Origin: Coprinus comatus
Taxonomy: Eukaryota > Basidiomycota > Agaricomycetes > Agaricales > Agaricaceae
Length of the DNA: 46,738 bases
Assembly: GCA_034638255.1 (NCBI GenBank)
Contig: JAWPGT010000128.1
Span: 1-46,738, forward strand
Reading direction: 5' to 3'
The notes under the pieces were generated by a model. The model was not told the origin of the DNA, did no database searches, and saw only the letters and a list, made by a program, of their open reading frames with translations. A program made the translations under genes and the position numbers. Positions 1 to 11,866 of the stretch are shown piece by piece. How positions within the stretch are numbered: position 1 is the stretch's first letter; the number at the start of each line of letters is the position of its first letter.

Positions 1-986
1 TTTCTCCTTACGCCTGCAATTTGGCAACAAAAAGGAAGTGTTCCCGGACTTGTCAAACTTTTGAAGGCATTCCTGTCTCGTGATAGCGCGCAGATGCTAG
101 CTGCTGGACAAGTGGCATCTGTCCTTGCTGTTGTCCAGCAACGATTGATCCCTTCCAAAATCAATGACTCATGGGGGTTCGAACTGTTACAATCTGTCTC
201 CCAATATGTTGAGCCGTAAGCACCCTCAACTCTTTTCCTTATTAATATAATCTTGATAAAACATGTAGGGCTGGTCTCCTTCAATACATGAAGGCTACTT
301 ATACGACTTTGTTGACGAGGATGCAGGCTAACAAAACAGACAAATATGTTTATTTGTTCGCCCGTTTCATCTTATTCACAATGGCCATTAATGCGGGATT
401 GACACCCGACCAAACGATCTCTGTTATGGAAAGCATCCAACCTGGGTAAGTTCTGCGACTTGCAACTTATCAGTACAATAGACTAAAATGATGGATATCA
501 GGCTTTGGGCACAAATTTTAACGAATTTTATCATACCCGAAGCTCCCAAAGTGCCACACAAAGACCGCAAATTGGCAGTTGTTGGAATGATTCGTCTGCT
601 GTGTCAAAGCAAACAGATGATGCAACCACCATCTGTCGCAGCCTGGTATGACGTGTCAAACTGGTTTTTTTTTTTGCTTTTCTAAATTTCTTTATGTTTC
701 CAGGCCGTTGGGTTATAGAGCGCTCCGCAAGCTGTTCAGCGAACCCCAGTACTTGTCAAAGAAGGACGAAGACCCGCACGCTGGAATTACTGACATCGAC
801 TACGAGGAGCAAACCGCCGGGTATCAGGCGGCTTATTCTCGTTTGGCGGCTTCAGAAACCCAAGAGGCAGACCCCGTCGCATTCGTTTCGAATCCGGATC
901 AATTCTTGACCCAGGAACTAGAGAACCTGAAGAACGCTTACGGCGACCGGGTTCAGGCTTTGATTGTTTCTGCCGGTTCATCATGA
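1..986 (+). CDS. CSE1: Exportin-2 / CSE1 (importin-alpha re-exporter), C-terminal part
   Basis: This is the 3' end of a gene that begins before the window. Joining exons 1-215, 269-445, 502-645 and 704-986 gives one continuous reading frame ending at TGA 984-986. All three introns are GT-AG and 53-58 nt long. The protein matches my knowledge of the CAS/CSE1 C-terminal HEAT-repeat region: a start like LLTPAIWQQKGSVPGLVKLL, then ESIQPGLWAQIL, then IIPEAPKV followed by KLAVVGMIRLL. CSE1 is a RanGTP-dependent karyopherin that returns importin-alpha from nucleus to cytoplasm. The end, an acidic stretch and FLTQELENLKNAYGDRVQAL, looks complete. No internal stop or frameshift was seen. It is probably the intact host gene. 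Confidence 0.88.
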
Positions 987-1175
987 GTTTGAACGGGTTA
1001 CTAAAACTTTATTTTCTCCCGTGAAAGAGAAGGAAATCTAGGGTTCGATTTTCCAGCAAAAAGAGACTTTCAATTATGTGCCCTCAACACACATACGCTT
1101 TTTGTCTAGGTAGCTTACGGCTTCGAATGTACAAGTATCGCGAAACAGTCATTCCAACGAAACCACATACAACCA

Positions 1176-3142
1176 TTATCTGGCATGAATACCTTTTAAT
1201 ATAAGAATGATCTGGATATCAGATTCACGCACCCCACTGAAGATTACTGCGTTGTTCCATGTGTAGTCGTCGGATTTTAGTCCTATAAGTTTTCCCTCGA
1301 TGGGAGTGCCAATAAGAAGAGCAACACCGACAATTGAAAATGCTAACCCAAGACGAACACTGGTAAAAATAAGTTGAATTGTACCCCTATGATTGACCCA
1401 TACAATTTACCCATGTTCTCTTGGATGTGAACTCAGCTGCACCAACAAGGATGGAACAAGGGAAACATCTTGAGCAGGACGTAAATGCTGCCTACTATTG
1501 GACCTCTTTGGCATAGTACTTACAGGAACCTGAGAAGAATCCATAAAGAACAGCGAATGTGGCCAAAACGGAAAATCGAGCGGCGTTGTACATCATAAAG
1601 ATGAGAAGGGATGAGATAAAGAGTGAGGGTAGAAGTATATTGTATGTCCCGAGGTTGTCTGCTAGAAAGTTGGGAATAATACGGCCTAAGACGTTACCTG
1701 TATTGAGAAAGGTAAGCTAGGGAAAAAAAATGAAAGATGATATGTGTAAGTGGACGAGGGAATTCGGAGGGATGCGAATGGCCTAACCAGATGTAATGCC
1801 TGCGATGTAGGTATACTGTTCCATAAGGCGAAGGACTGAAGGTAGAAATCTAAATTTGTGTTAGTAGTATAGTACTCCGGTTGATTCGTCTCTGGTGTGT
1901 GAAGTTGCGGACCACAAGAAATCCTCACATGGGAAGAAGAGCCCAAGATTGATGCAGAATGCCCTATTCGTAAAAGAGAGAGCAGAACCGCAAGTGAGAG
2001 ATGAGAGAACAGGCTTACGATACTATGGATACTAGATATGCATTATCCACACATAATACGGTGAAATTGAAGTTAGATTTGCTAGTGAGTTGATTCCGCA
2101 TTGAGGCAGTGATTTCAAGATTGGAGTCTCGCACTACGGAGTACAAAAAATTTGCCACAAAAAGTAGTGCACTGATGATTGCCCCAGTGATACGAACTGC
2201 GTTGGCAAAGTCCATTCTTTGGTTTATTTGATTAAGTAACAATGGCCAGATCATTCCTCCAACAGATGCACCCTGCTAACAAACAATATTAACAGCGTAC
2301 TTGATAAATCGGATAATAAGATGGATACACACAGAGACTGCTATGCTGGTTGCTAGTGCTCGTCGATGATTAAAGTGGTAGGCTATGATAGTGATTGAAG
2401 GTAAAAATAGCATTGCCTGTCCTAGTCCCATTCCGATGGCTTGAGCTAGAAACACCTAATATGTCCCGGGTAAAGAAATGAGGGTTATTCCTTCTCTAGT
2501 GCTGTTAACATAACTAACCTCGAAGTAGCGATGCCGACTAGTAAGAGAGAGCATGAAAATTGAAGCGACTTGAAGCACGGTACCAACTCTGATCAGATGG
2601 TTACTGTTACGATGATTTCGACGAATTAGCGGGCCGTGCCACTTGCTGCTCGGGCAACGTTGCATTTAAGTGAGTACTTACAAATAGCCGAGATCGAAAT
2701 TTCTCCCAACTGCGAAGCCCATTGCGTATTGTAAGAAGAGCTGGAAGCTCCCTATCCAACTTGGGTAACGTCAATACTATAAAACATCTGAAATGAGTTA
2801 GTTACCTGATCTCGGACGGCGTTTTGTTGCTTAGAAGATCTCGAGTGTAGATGTCCTCGTATACACCGAAGGCCGAAACGTGGCTAAACAAACCTTCTCC
2901 TTCCAGACCACTCTAAATCGAATAAAAGGAAATCCCTATGTGCAAAACTGTACGAGCCATCTGTAAAGAGTGAACCTTGTTATTTTCCGCTGATAAAAAA
3001 AGAGTACATACGTGCCAATGACAATAAGCCAACCTGAAGAGAACACGGGTTCTTTAGGTCTTTCTCCACCGATATGTGTTTCTAGATCACTTGTCACCGT
3101 CGGGTTAGTAACGATGTGAGGGGGTGATATACTGCTGGACAT
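1176..3142 (-). CDS. MFS transporter, monocarboxylate-transporter-like
   Basis: The gene starts at ATG 3142 (MSSSISPPHIVTNP) and ends at TAA 1176-1178, with about six or more short introns. After a hydrophilic N-terminus comes the first membrane segment (SSGWLIVIGTY), then SAFGVYEDIYTRDLLSNKTP, then an exon reading WIGSFQLFLQYAMGFAVGR. Later exons give RVGTVLQVASIFMLSLT and GASVGGMIWPLLLNQI-like blocks. The last large blocks are ARFSVLATFAVLYGFFSGS, then LVQLSSHPREHG joined across an intron (donor just after HG, acceptor at 1360) to VRLGLAFSIVGVALLIGTPI. This order is the fungal MCT (SLC16-like) family, proton-coupled carriers of small carboxylates in the plasma or organelle membrane. The substrate cannot be read. 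The extreme C-terminus (after AVIFSGV) is unlike the family and may be shortened or mis-spliced in my model. Confidence 0.8.
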
Positions 3143-4085
3143 TGGGATTACAGCGGTTTTGGTAGACCACGAAAGTTACCTTTATATACAGAACGGAATG
3201 CAAATTACGACAGCACAGACGTAGCAAGTCTAGCTCTCTTTTAGTCGTTGAGCTTCCCTTGGGGTCAATGAAGTATGTTAGACTTTCTATTACTTAGTAA
3301 AGGGCGGAAGACGGGGGGTCAGATATGAATGGTGAAAGTAAGAAAGGCTCCTGGAAGGACACCGACTGCCGGTAATTTCCGGATATGACCACGGTTTTAT
3401 CTACGCCCAACTCTCTCGCCTTTTAACGCTTAACATCCGGGCCTTCATTTTCCACTCTAACCCTCTAGCCGAATGGGTTATTAGTCTTCTCCATGTTAAA
3501 GATATTCCCAAGTATGATATGGACTCGCAAACCATTATTGTCTACCTACAATTCACTCCTTTGAACATTTAATATTACGTATTTAGTAGTAGCAGTATTG
3601 CAACACTGAACGGACGTCAAGGTAGGTGTCATCATTAAGTATCTCTTGACTCTCCAATTTATCCAGTAGCAGTTGCGAGCGGAACTTAACGGAACCCGTA
3701 AGTTACTTGCGGCTTTCATAGTTAAGAGACTTGACCACAGCCAGACAGTTTTAGTTACTCCCTCCGAAGTATCAGGTGGGGTAGAAACTGGCTAGAACGC
3801 TGACTTTTACTAAAAGGAAGTGATTACATGTGACTTCACCGGAATAGCATCCATTTATACATGCAGGGAATTAGAAGTATTAGATGTGATATAGGTATAT
3901 GGTATTGTGTAATGGTTGTTACAGAACAAAGTAATAGACAACCAAAGGAACATTACTAACGTTCTAGATATATGAATATCGAGGGGGGACATCCTGAGCT
4001 ACGGGAAGGTGTTGTATCCTTACTCCACTGTCCGCGTGCAAGATGATTGCAGGTGGTGGCGGGCGCGTCAGTAATCTTCTGTCTC
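3143..4085. other. Intergenic region upstream of the MFS gene
   Basis: No reading frame with protein-like character, tRNA or repeat was recognised in these roughly 940 bases. The stretch lies between the start of the MFS gene and the 3' end of the membrane-protein gene. It presumably holds the promoter of the former and the terminator of the latter. No convincing specific regulatory motif was identified. Confidence 0.5.
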
Positions 4086-5619
4086 TCAACCCTTCCATTT
4101 TTTTCCCGCCTCAGGGTTATATTCAATATCACCACTCACAATTTCACGAGAGAAGGAAGAACGAGTAGAAACTTTGGACGCCGGCCAGCCGTACGTAGGA
4201 TCGGAGGATGCAGAAGCTCTTTCAGCTTTCCACCGTGCCCGACTCGAACCTCGCGAACGAATCCACCAAATAAATGCAAGTAATAAGATGAGAAGTCCGA
4301 GACAGGCTCCAATCACCGATGCTGTAATGACCGACGCTTTAGGATGTTTGCTACTATTCGCATTCGGGGGCATAGCCGCAGGGCCACCTTGCATTAGAGA
4401 GTTGGACAAATGCAAATGTTGAGGGGAGCCGACCTTAGCAAAGAGATGGTGAAGGCTTAGGGCAATCGCGGAATTATCCAGCACGACCTTGAGTTTGTGT
4501 GGACGATTTTCAATGCCGGTGATGTTTAAAATAGGTTTAAAACGCCGGTCCGATGTGTCCCCCTTTCCCTTATGATCGTCGAACGACGTGGAATATGGTT
4601 CATCATCCAGATACACAGATGGAGGTCGTCCACCTCCTTCCTTGTCATAGCTACCGTACCATAGCACTGTGTCTCCTTGATCCTTTATGTTCAACTCAAG
4701 CCTTTTAAAAACATAAAAAATGGGAACCCACCTCGAAACGGTACCTCAATTGTACGGCTTCCTTCATATGGTCCCTTTTTTGACTCTAGGTACCGATGGT
4801 GGCCAAACTTTATCCATTGCCACTCTTTTTCTGGATTATATATGATATCTTTATCCGAGGAATCGATCCTCAAAGATACGTCCTCAAGGGCACTTTCATC
4901 GAATGGTTGATAGCGGATGCTATGCAAGTACGCAGGTAGGGCACTTGGGACCTTAATATCAACGCGTAATTCATGTTCGCCGTGATCAAGATCCGAACAT
5001 ATACACATACGCTTCTTCTCGTCCACTGGAATTTCGACCTTTGATTTCCCCGAATCAGACTTGGAATCTTTTTGTTGGTTGCAAGATTTGACTTGGTCAC
5101 CAACTCTTCCACCGATGCCACGAACGGTACAACTCCATTTTGGTTGAGCATCGGAAGGCACAGGAGGAAATTCGTTGCGCATACCAATAACCGCTACTGC
5201 GGCCCCTACATGATATCTGAGAAAACAAATTCGGATAAGATATGGCAGTATAAATACTGACCAGTGAAATTAAACGTCAGATAAGAATCTTGGTCGACAG
5301 TTAACAGCTCCCACTGTTGTATTTGTTTACGCTGCTTGCTTTTAACATGGTCCCAGTTATCGTCGTCATCGTCATCTTCGTCTCCCCCTTCTGAATCGTC
5401 AAACCTCCCCCTTGAGCCATCTTCGTCTCCTTCTGAATCCCCGTCATCCTTATCATGCCGCATCCTGATATCGCTATCGCTTGGCTTTACAATGACAACC
5501 CTTGGCTTTGGATCTGGCCGATGTCGGTTCCAGGGCCAGGAGTTCTTTTGTTTACCATCGAAAGAACGCTTGTTGAGAACTTGATGAGAAGAGGAGGATG
5601 ATGATGAGTCCCGACTCAT
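4086..5619 (-). CDS. Single-pass membrane protein with acidic N-terminal region (unknown function)
   Basis: Three exons are visible. The first runs from ATG 5619 (MSRDSSSSSSSHQVLNKRSF) and contains a long Asp/Glu run. It is joined by a donor GTATTT near 5254 and an acceptor near 5214 to a frame reading YHVGAAVAVIGMRNEF. A third exon begins near 4700. The C-terminal part has one strong membrane span (about VITASVIGACLGLLILLLAF), flanked by WWIRSRG on the cytoplasmic side. The body contains two-block repeats typical of a widespread basidiomycete family of extracellular-domain plus TM proteins (WSCTVRGIGGRV; EVPFRG; VLWYGSYDK; VYLDDEPY). No signal peptide is seen at the chosen start. An upstream ATG at about 5668 begins a hydrophobic stretch but is out of frame, so a missed first exon is possible. 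The function is not known to me; surface sensing or adhesion would be a guess. Confidence 0.6.
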
Positions 5620-6654
5620 GTCGACACAACTAGCTGCATCAAGCAGCGTGTTCGCAGAATTGAGAACATACGAACAAAACTTGAATGGAGCTTATAATGT
5701 AGCTCCTGGGGTCAGACAACAATCATAATGATGAGTTGGTTACATAGTGATGCCATCTTTCACTACGACCATCTAGGGTGATAAGTTCGGAAATCTTGGA
5801 ATTTTGTGATATTGATGAGCATATCAGGATCCAATACCACTCTAGCTGAACAGCATAAATACGACTAGAAAAACTGTTTTAACAGAGAACTTTAGACGAA
5901 TATGAACAGTGCATTACACGACATTCAAATCCGTTGAATATTGAAGTTTATAGAAATAATCTGCCAATCATATATCAGTCACTGCAGTTCCTTGTATTCA
6001 GATAAAAATGTTTCAACATTCAACATTTATATTATTTCATCAGTAGATCCGACATTCACGAGGCCCAGGTATTTTTCATATATTTTTTTCCCACAATGAA
6101 AGGCTGAAGCTCACTTGGTTACATGCTTAAAAATAGTAACCAGGGAGTGATGAAATTCGACTGACTCTCGTCGACTTAGCGATGTGATATATATCACTTC
6201 AAACTGTGTTACCTATCTTCATATGTATAATTATTCCCAGAGTATTATTCGATCAATGCCGATTTGAGATCGTATGGCTTGTTGATGTCAGGTTGATATT
6301 CATGATTGACATGCAGCTTCCCGGTACTATAATAGTGGCATATATATGGTACATAACATAAATACATATCACTACATCATACGGCACCATAAGGCTATTA
6401 GCTATAGATCTTACTACAATATGATTATTCTCGCCATATTGGATCATTGCTACCTCGCCAATCTATTTAGGTTGGTATTCCTCGACCAGAGGGAATCATA
6501 ATTGTATTGAGATCTAACACAACAATTACTAGAATACTTGTTCGTAGTAATGATGGTATTGACATGACAACGAGATGGGTTTGAATGATGTACACTGCCC
6601 ATGGCCATTGTAGTCATAATTATACATAATCAAAAAATCAGGGAAATGTGAAAA
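5620..6654. other. Intergenic AT-rich region
   Basis: About 1 kb between the membrane-protein gene and the 3' end of the amidase gene. The bases are AT-rich, with many stops in all frames and no recognised RNA gene, repeat or coding exon. It probably contains the promoter of the membrane-protein gene (5' side near 5620-5900). Confidence 0.5.
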
Positions 6655-8908
6655 TCACTTTGAAACGACATCTTTAAGTTGCGTTCTAGGAATGGCGGCA
6701 GGAAATGCTTTTCTCTTCAGTCTAGTATGTGTAGCTTGTTCATAAGCAAATCCAAATCCTATCAACTCGAAATCTGAAAATGCTGTTCCTAAGAAGGATA
6801 ATCCAAATGGAACTCCAGGTGCTGGATATACTAGATTTGGTCCTGCTCGCCCTATTGTTACGTTGTTCGGGAAGAAACCTAAGGGAACTAAAGGGTAATG
6901 AAGTAAATGATAGCGGGTCGAGAAATGATGATTTCAACTTACCAGTTATAATAGGATATCCCACGATGGCTTTTATAAAGGGCCAACGCTGAGTTTTTAG
7001 GACCGGAGACTCAATGTTTTAGTTTACTTACCAGCAGGTACAGTAGTAAATCCTGTTGATGGAAGGACCAAGGCATCAAGTTTATGCATTTTCAACACAG
7101 CATCAATACCCCTAGTCGAACCAAGGTCTATGTCGGCCGCTAGCGCCCTGAAAAACGTCTCGTTGAAACCTTCCGTAGCCTCCGATTCAATTAATCTTAA
7201 CGTGACGTATTACATATTAGTTTCAGTCTCTCTGGAAAGTTACGGTAACATGTATCCAAAGCTCACATTGATTGATCAGTAAAGTTAACAGGAAGTTCAA
7301 GTTCTGGGTTGTCGTTGTTGAATTTGATAAGGTCAGCAAGACTGCGTACTCCAGATGGATTTTTAAGCAAGGATGCAAACCAGTCATTAAGTTGAACCTA
7401 AAATAAATACGATGAGAAAACCCTGTACTACAAAAAAGAACGAGAAAAATTCCCTTACCTTGAATTCAGTATTAAGCACAATAGTCTCATTATCAGATCG
7501 CACAATTTCTTCAGCAGAAGGCATATCAGCAGGATCAACAATCGTAGCACCCAATCCTCTAATTATCTCAAGAGCGTTTTCAAACTCTGAAATAATAGAA
7601 GAATCATCTCCAGTTATACTTGTATTAAGAAAAACAAGACGTGGTACTCCAATTCGTTTTCCTTTAAAAGCATCTTTTCGTAAGGCGTGTGTGAAATCTG
7701 GTAATTTAGAAGGTTGAGCCAAGGTGAAGTTGTCATTGGGATCTTTTCCAGCGATTATGTTTAAAACGATAGCGGCATCTGTCATGGATCTTGTCATTGG
7801 TCCAATTGTGTCTTGATGAGCCGCTATTGGTATGACTAGAATCGAACAATTTTAGCATCAACAAATGATAGAATATAAAACCGCAATAATTGTAAACTAA
7901 CCTCCAGCACGCGAGGTAAGCCCAACTGTAGGTTTAATCCCAGCCAAATTGTTATTACTGGAAGGACAAGTAATACTTCCATCAGTCTCCGTTCCAAGTG
8001 TAACGGCAGTCAATCCAATTGAAGCCGAAACTCCTGATCCAGATGATGATCCACATGGATCAGCATTTGGGAAATATGCATTTGTATTTTGTCCTCCACG
8101 ACCGGACCATCCTGAAGGTAGTCTGTTCCCTCTGAAGTGAGCCCATTCGGACATATTGGCTTTCCCTTATGTGTATCATATATCGTGAGTCTTTGTGTAA
8201 TTAATGAAATGGAATAGTGTTAATTACCAAGAATAATTGCTCCGGCCTTTCGGAGTCGTTTTACTACACCGGCATCCTCTGGAACAATTGATTTAAGTAA
8301 ACTGAAGGAACCTGCCGTTGTGTTCATTCCTAAAAGCATAGTGCGAACGTTTAGTCATAAGACAGTTTTGTATAATGGATCTGACCTTCGGATGCAACCG
8401 TAGCAATATTGTCCTGTAAACACAATGAGAAAAATGAAAAATGAAAAATCATAGATGTCGTACTTTCAAAAGGATTGGAATACCATGTAGCAGACTTCTC
8501 TTCCGTTTCTTAGAACGTTCACGATCTAATTTGGCTGCCTGAGCTAAAGCGGATGGATTGGTCTCCAAAACTGCTCGTAAAACCGGTCCTTTTAGATTGA
8601 CTTCTTCTATCCGGGCAAAATACGCCTGGATTCATTTATTTGCTCAACTAAGAGAGAAAAGAAACACACAAAATAAATACCTTAACAAGGTCAACGCTCG
8701 TGAAACTCCCAGAATCTAACCCCTCCTGTAATTCCATTACAGAGGCCTCATACAAGTCGGGAAATTTTTGTATAGCATCTTGCGATTGCCACCATATTTG
8801 GTTTCTTCTTTGAATAAGACTAGGGCTCCAACTACCAGCGATAGTAGCTAGTAGTAACAGAACGAAAGCAAAGACCAGGTGAATTGGGATACAAGATGAG
8901 CGTCCCAT
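6655..8908 (-). CDS. Amidase-signature family hydrolase with N-terminal signal/anchor
   Basis: The start is ATG 8908, because the protein then opens with a signal-like MGRSSCIPIHLVFAFVLLLL. The longer frame upstream lacks an ATG. Stop is TGA 6655-6657. About eight short introns are present. The catalytic core is intact. The exon pair around 8462 and 8415 reads LLHGIPILLK then DNIATVASEG, giving the catalytic Lys. Then comes NTTAGSFSLLKSIVPEDAG. An exon at 7897-8154 carries the Ser-cisSer-Ser signature (PCGSSSGSGVSASIGL and GTETDGSI). Later exons include MTRSMTDAAIVLNIIAG and RIGVPRLVF, and the C-terminus has GPNLVYPAPGVPFGLSFLGT. The family hydrolyses amide bonds (acetamide, aryl-amides, fatty amides, Glu-tRNA intermediates). 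The signal sequence points to a secreted or endomembrane enzyme, close to fungal 'glutamyl-tRNA amidotransferase subunit A-like' amidases. The substrate is unknown. Confidence 0.85.
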
Positions 8909-10227
8909 CTTCAGTATGGTGCAGTAGTGGTCAGATTTCCTTTGCAATGAATTTAACACGTGTGGTATCGCATGATATGCTCTGTGAAGCCGGAATCGAC
9001 AACCTTTTCAGGCTTATCTTCTATTTAAATCCTACGGAGCGTGGAAATTGATGTGAAAAAGATAGATTATGTTTAGAGTCCAATGCGTGCGGAAGTTGAG
9101 ATCCATGTGGTGAGTGGAAGCAATGAATGGTCAGATGGCTTCGGATTGTGCAACTAGCCGTGTTTGACATTTGTCATTGATAGGCGTTTACGGAACCCAG
9201 AAATCTACATGGAGCTGTCGAGTTTGTGTAGACTTCAATTGATGTATGTAGTAACCTACTGTTGATTTGCTGGTTTGTTGCGTTAGTGAGACAGGTAGTC
9301 AGATGTTCATTTAACTTACTATGATACTGATGTATTAATGCGTTAACGGACGCTTTCAGTAATCACATACGTAGGTTAATGACATCACCTAGCGGAGGAG
9401 GCAGCAGAACCGTGTGTTAAAGATTCTTCTCCTGGAAGCATCCTTATCGCGTCTTCGAGGTGAAGCTTGAGAGAATATTTTGGTATGGCTTCGAGAGTCG
9501 GACATTTGTTCCATGTGGTGTGATTTGTGGTACGTTGAAGACCAGGTGAATTGGACATCAAATATTCTTAGATGGAGTCCAGTTAATCTTACCTTTTTTT
9601 TTTTATGGTGAACGAGTTTATGCATGATGGTACAAAGACAAAGGGTTTGCCGGCAGTCGGGCGCTCTGGTATTCCCACTCTGATATACGGGAATTCCCTT
9701 TTCGATTATTCATTGCTAGACAAAAGTACCGCTGGGAGAAAACGACTGCTATCAGCCTGTAAGAACAACTGAGAAAATACAGCCTTTAGTTTCCGAATCT
9801 CATAAAAACTTTTTTTTTCTACTGGACAATACCAGGCTGAGCGCTTGGATCGGACCGGGGTTCCCAAAACAAATGACAGAAAGTGTTTTCAACTGCATAT
9901 ATTCTCCAAGGCCATAAAAGACAGTTTTCTCGTCTCATCTTTCTCTACAAACCTCCATGGCTCGAGGTATATGCATCTTACATCCACACATTCTTATGGA
10001 ACATTGCATCATCCCCCTCATCGGTATATGGCATAACTGAGATTCGGTGTGGATGTTGAGGCTAAGGCCGGCAACGCGGTTTCTCCAGCCCATTTTTGGG
10101 ATTCTGAGGCGGTCCCAACCCTGGTCCCAGTTTGCTGCAACAGTGAGTTCTTTTGAAATATTCTTTTCGCCAAATAATCGTAACGCATTTCTCCCCATAA
10201 TCAGGGTGGCAAGAACCTTGATATAAG
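8909..10227. other. Intergenic region upstream of amidase
   Basis: Contains the amidase promoter. Short open frames at 9389-9625 and 9845-10261 have compositions unlike protein and no recognised motif. No RNA gene or repeat was seen apart from short T-runs (9596-9604, 9812-9818). Confidence 0.45.
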
Positions 10228-10353
10228 CAATATGGATTTGCAGAGTCAGAAAATTCATCATTCTACAGTCTACTCAAAGGAACATTTGATGAGGGGAAAG
10301 CATTCAGCCAGCGACGAGTCGAAGAAGATGCAAGAGTTCAACTATCGGTCCTT
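10228..10353 (+). CDS. Candidate orphan exon, unidentified protein
   Basis: A 126-base segment bounded by a plausible acceptor (AAG before 10228) and a donor (GTAAGC at 10354) translates without stops into 42 residues of natural-looking composition (for example SSFYSLLKGTFDEGKAFSQR). I do not recognise the family. Neighbouring exons could not be joined convincingly. An ATG at 9958 opens a short exon, and another frame runs at 10390-10600, but no complete gene emerges. It may be a small gene, a decayed gene or chance. Confidence 0.22.
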
Positions 10354-11249
10354 GTAAGCGTTGGTAACAGTGAGTCGATATCCGATTATATGCTGATGTT
10401 TTCTGACATGCTGCATATTCGTCCTGTGATAAAAGTGAAGGACCATACCACGGGCACTTTATACCATATTTCTAATACGTCATGCATCCAACCTCCCTCC
10501 AGTCAAAGGGTGCTTCTAGGATCATTCCAGGGGTGTTGTTCGATGATGTGCCAACTCATTCCCCCAATATTCTCAACGGAGTCTGACAGGACAATAATGC
10601 AATCAAGTAAGTAACACCAAGTCTCAGTGACTCAAAGCCTCATGATTAATCTTCAGTGAATGTTTGAAGCCTGTAAAGGTCAATGTGATCGAGTTAGACG
10701 CCTGTGTATTAAACAGCGAAGTTCTCTATCTCTCATCAAGTTTCAGATACGATACACTGTACTGCCATTCTTCGTCCTCTTTTTCTATGATTATGATTAT
10801 TTAAATGTTGTATGTTGTGAATCAACTGTGCTTGTTAATGACTCAATGGTGCAGACCGTGTAGTTATAACTTATTCATCAACGGAAAGCTCTAGTCTTTC
10901 TTGCACTCGGAAAAGACTTTGGAGTATCAACAAACCTCATCCTGCTAGTGACAGTAGAAGTGATATAGAATGAAATAATACAACAATCTGGAATGTAGAT
11001 AGAGGGATAAAAACGCAAAAATCATACACAGGAAAGGTCTTAATGTAAAGCCAAAGCCAAAGCTCCCATCACCAAGACTGGAGCATTTTGGTACAGTTAT
11101 CCTGACTCCTGGAACTCCTTCACTAATTTTTACAAGTATACGAAAATCTGACATCATTATAGTGCCGATCTATCCTTGAGTGTAAAGGGATTCCCATAAT
11201 CAATCATGGCAAATTTTGGTACTTCAATGGCATTGGGGCAGGAGACTGA
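10354..11249. other. Intergenic region between host genes and the repeat-rich part
   Basis: No supported gene. A minus-strand frame starting with a true ATG at 11157 runs into low-complexity hydrophobic residues and is not convincing. This stretch marks the boundary between the gene-bearing left end and the mobile-element nest that starts at 11250. Confidence 0.4.
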
Positions 11250-11312
11250 TATAAATGGTAACAAATAGGTACCACTAGTTGTTATAAATGGATACCACTA
11301 GTTGTTTCAAAT
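11250..11312. repeat. Terminal motif, left element
   Basis: Reads as ATGGTAACAAATAGG followed by two copies of TACCACTAGTTGT separated by a short AT spacer (11270-11303), then a third degenerate copy. The same order occurs at 38980-39031 with only a few substitutions. Confidence 0.7.
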
Positions 11313-11469
11313 AGGTACATACGTATGTATCTTACTTGGCACATATGTCTGTACCACCCTTTGTACATATATATGTATCCATTATTATTATGATAGGCAA
11401 TAGGAATGAATTAATCTGAATTTTGTACACTTTTAGATTAGAGAAATTCGAAAAATTGAAAAAAAAAAT

Positions 11470-11866
11470 TAGGTGAAGTATAGTAGATTTGTACAGGAAA
11501 CTTGTACAGATGTACTACATTTCTCATAATTGTAGTAGATTCCTACAAGTTTCCTGAAGAAATTCACTACATTTCCAATAATTGTAGTACATTTGTACAA
11601 GTTACTTGTGCAAATGTACTACATTTCTCATAATTGTGGTAGATTCCTACAGGTTACTTGTACAAATGTACTACATTTCTCATGATTGTAGTAGATTCCT
11701 ACAGGTTACTTGTACAAATGTACTACAATTCTTGGAAATATAGTAGATTCCTACAAGTTACTTATACAAATGTACTACAATTATGAGAAATGTAGTAGAT
11801 TTGTACAAGTAACTTGTAGGAATCTGCTAAAGTTACCAGAACTATAGTACATTTGTACTCAAATTA
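11470..11866. repeat. Left arm: tandem ~52-bp units with internal palindromes
   Basis: The string ATGTACTACA recurs at 11614, 11666 and 11718, that is exactly every 52 bases. Each unit carries small palindromes around AAGTTACTT and GTACAAATGTAC, and the block GTAGTAGATTCCTAC. The arm is inverted relative to 14600-15113. Confidence 0.75.

Noticed and set aside
9935..10261. 108-codon minus-strand frame
   Set aside because: No recognisable motif; it overlaps on the opposite strand the more protein-like candidate exon at 10228-10353.
10945..11157. Small minus-strand ORF starting MMSDFRILVKISEG
   Set aside because: The first 40 residues look plausible but the rest is low-complexity hydrophobic; no splice model or family support.
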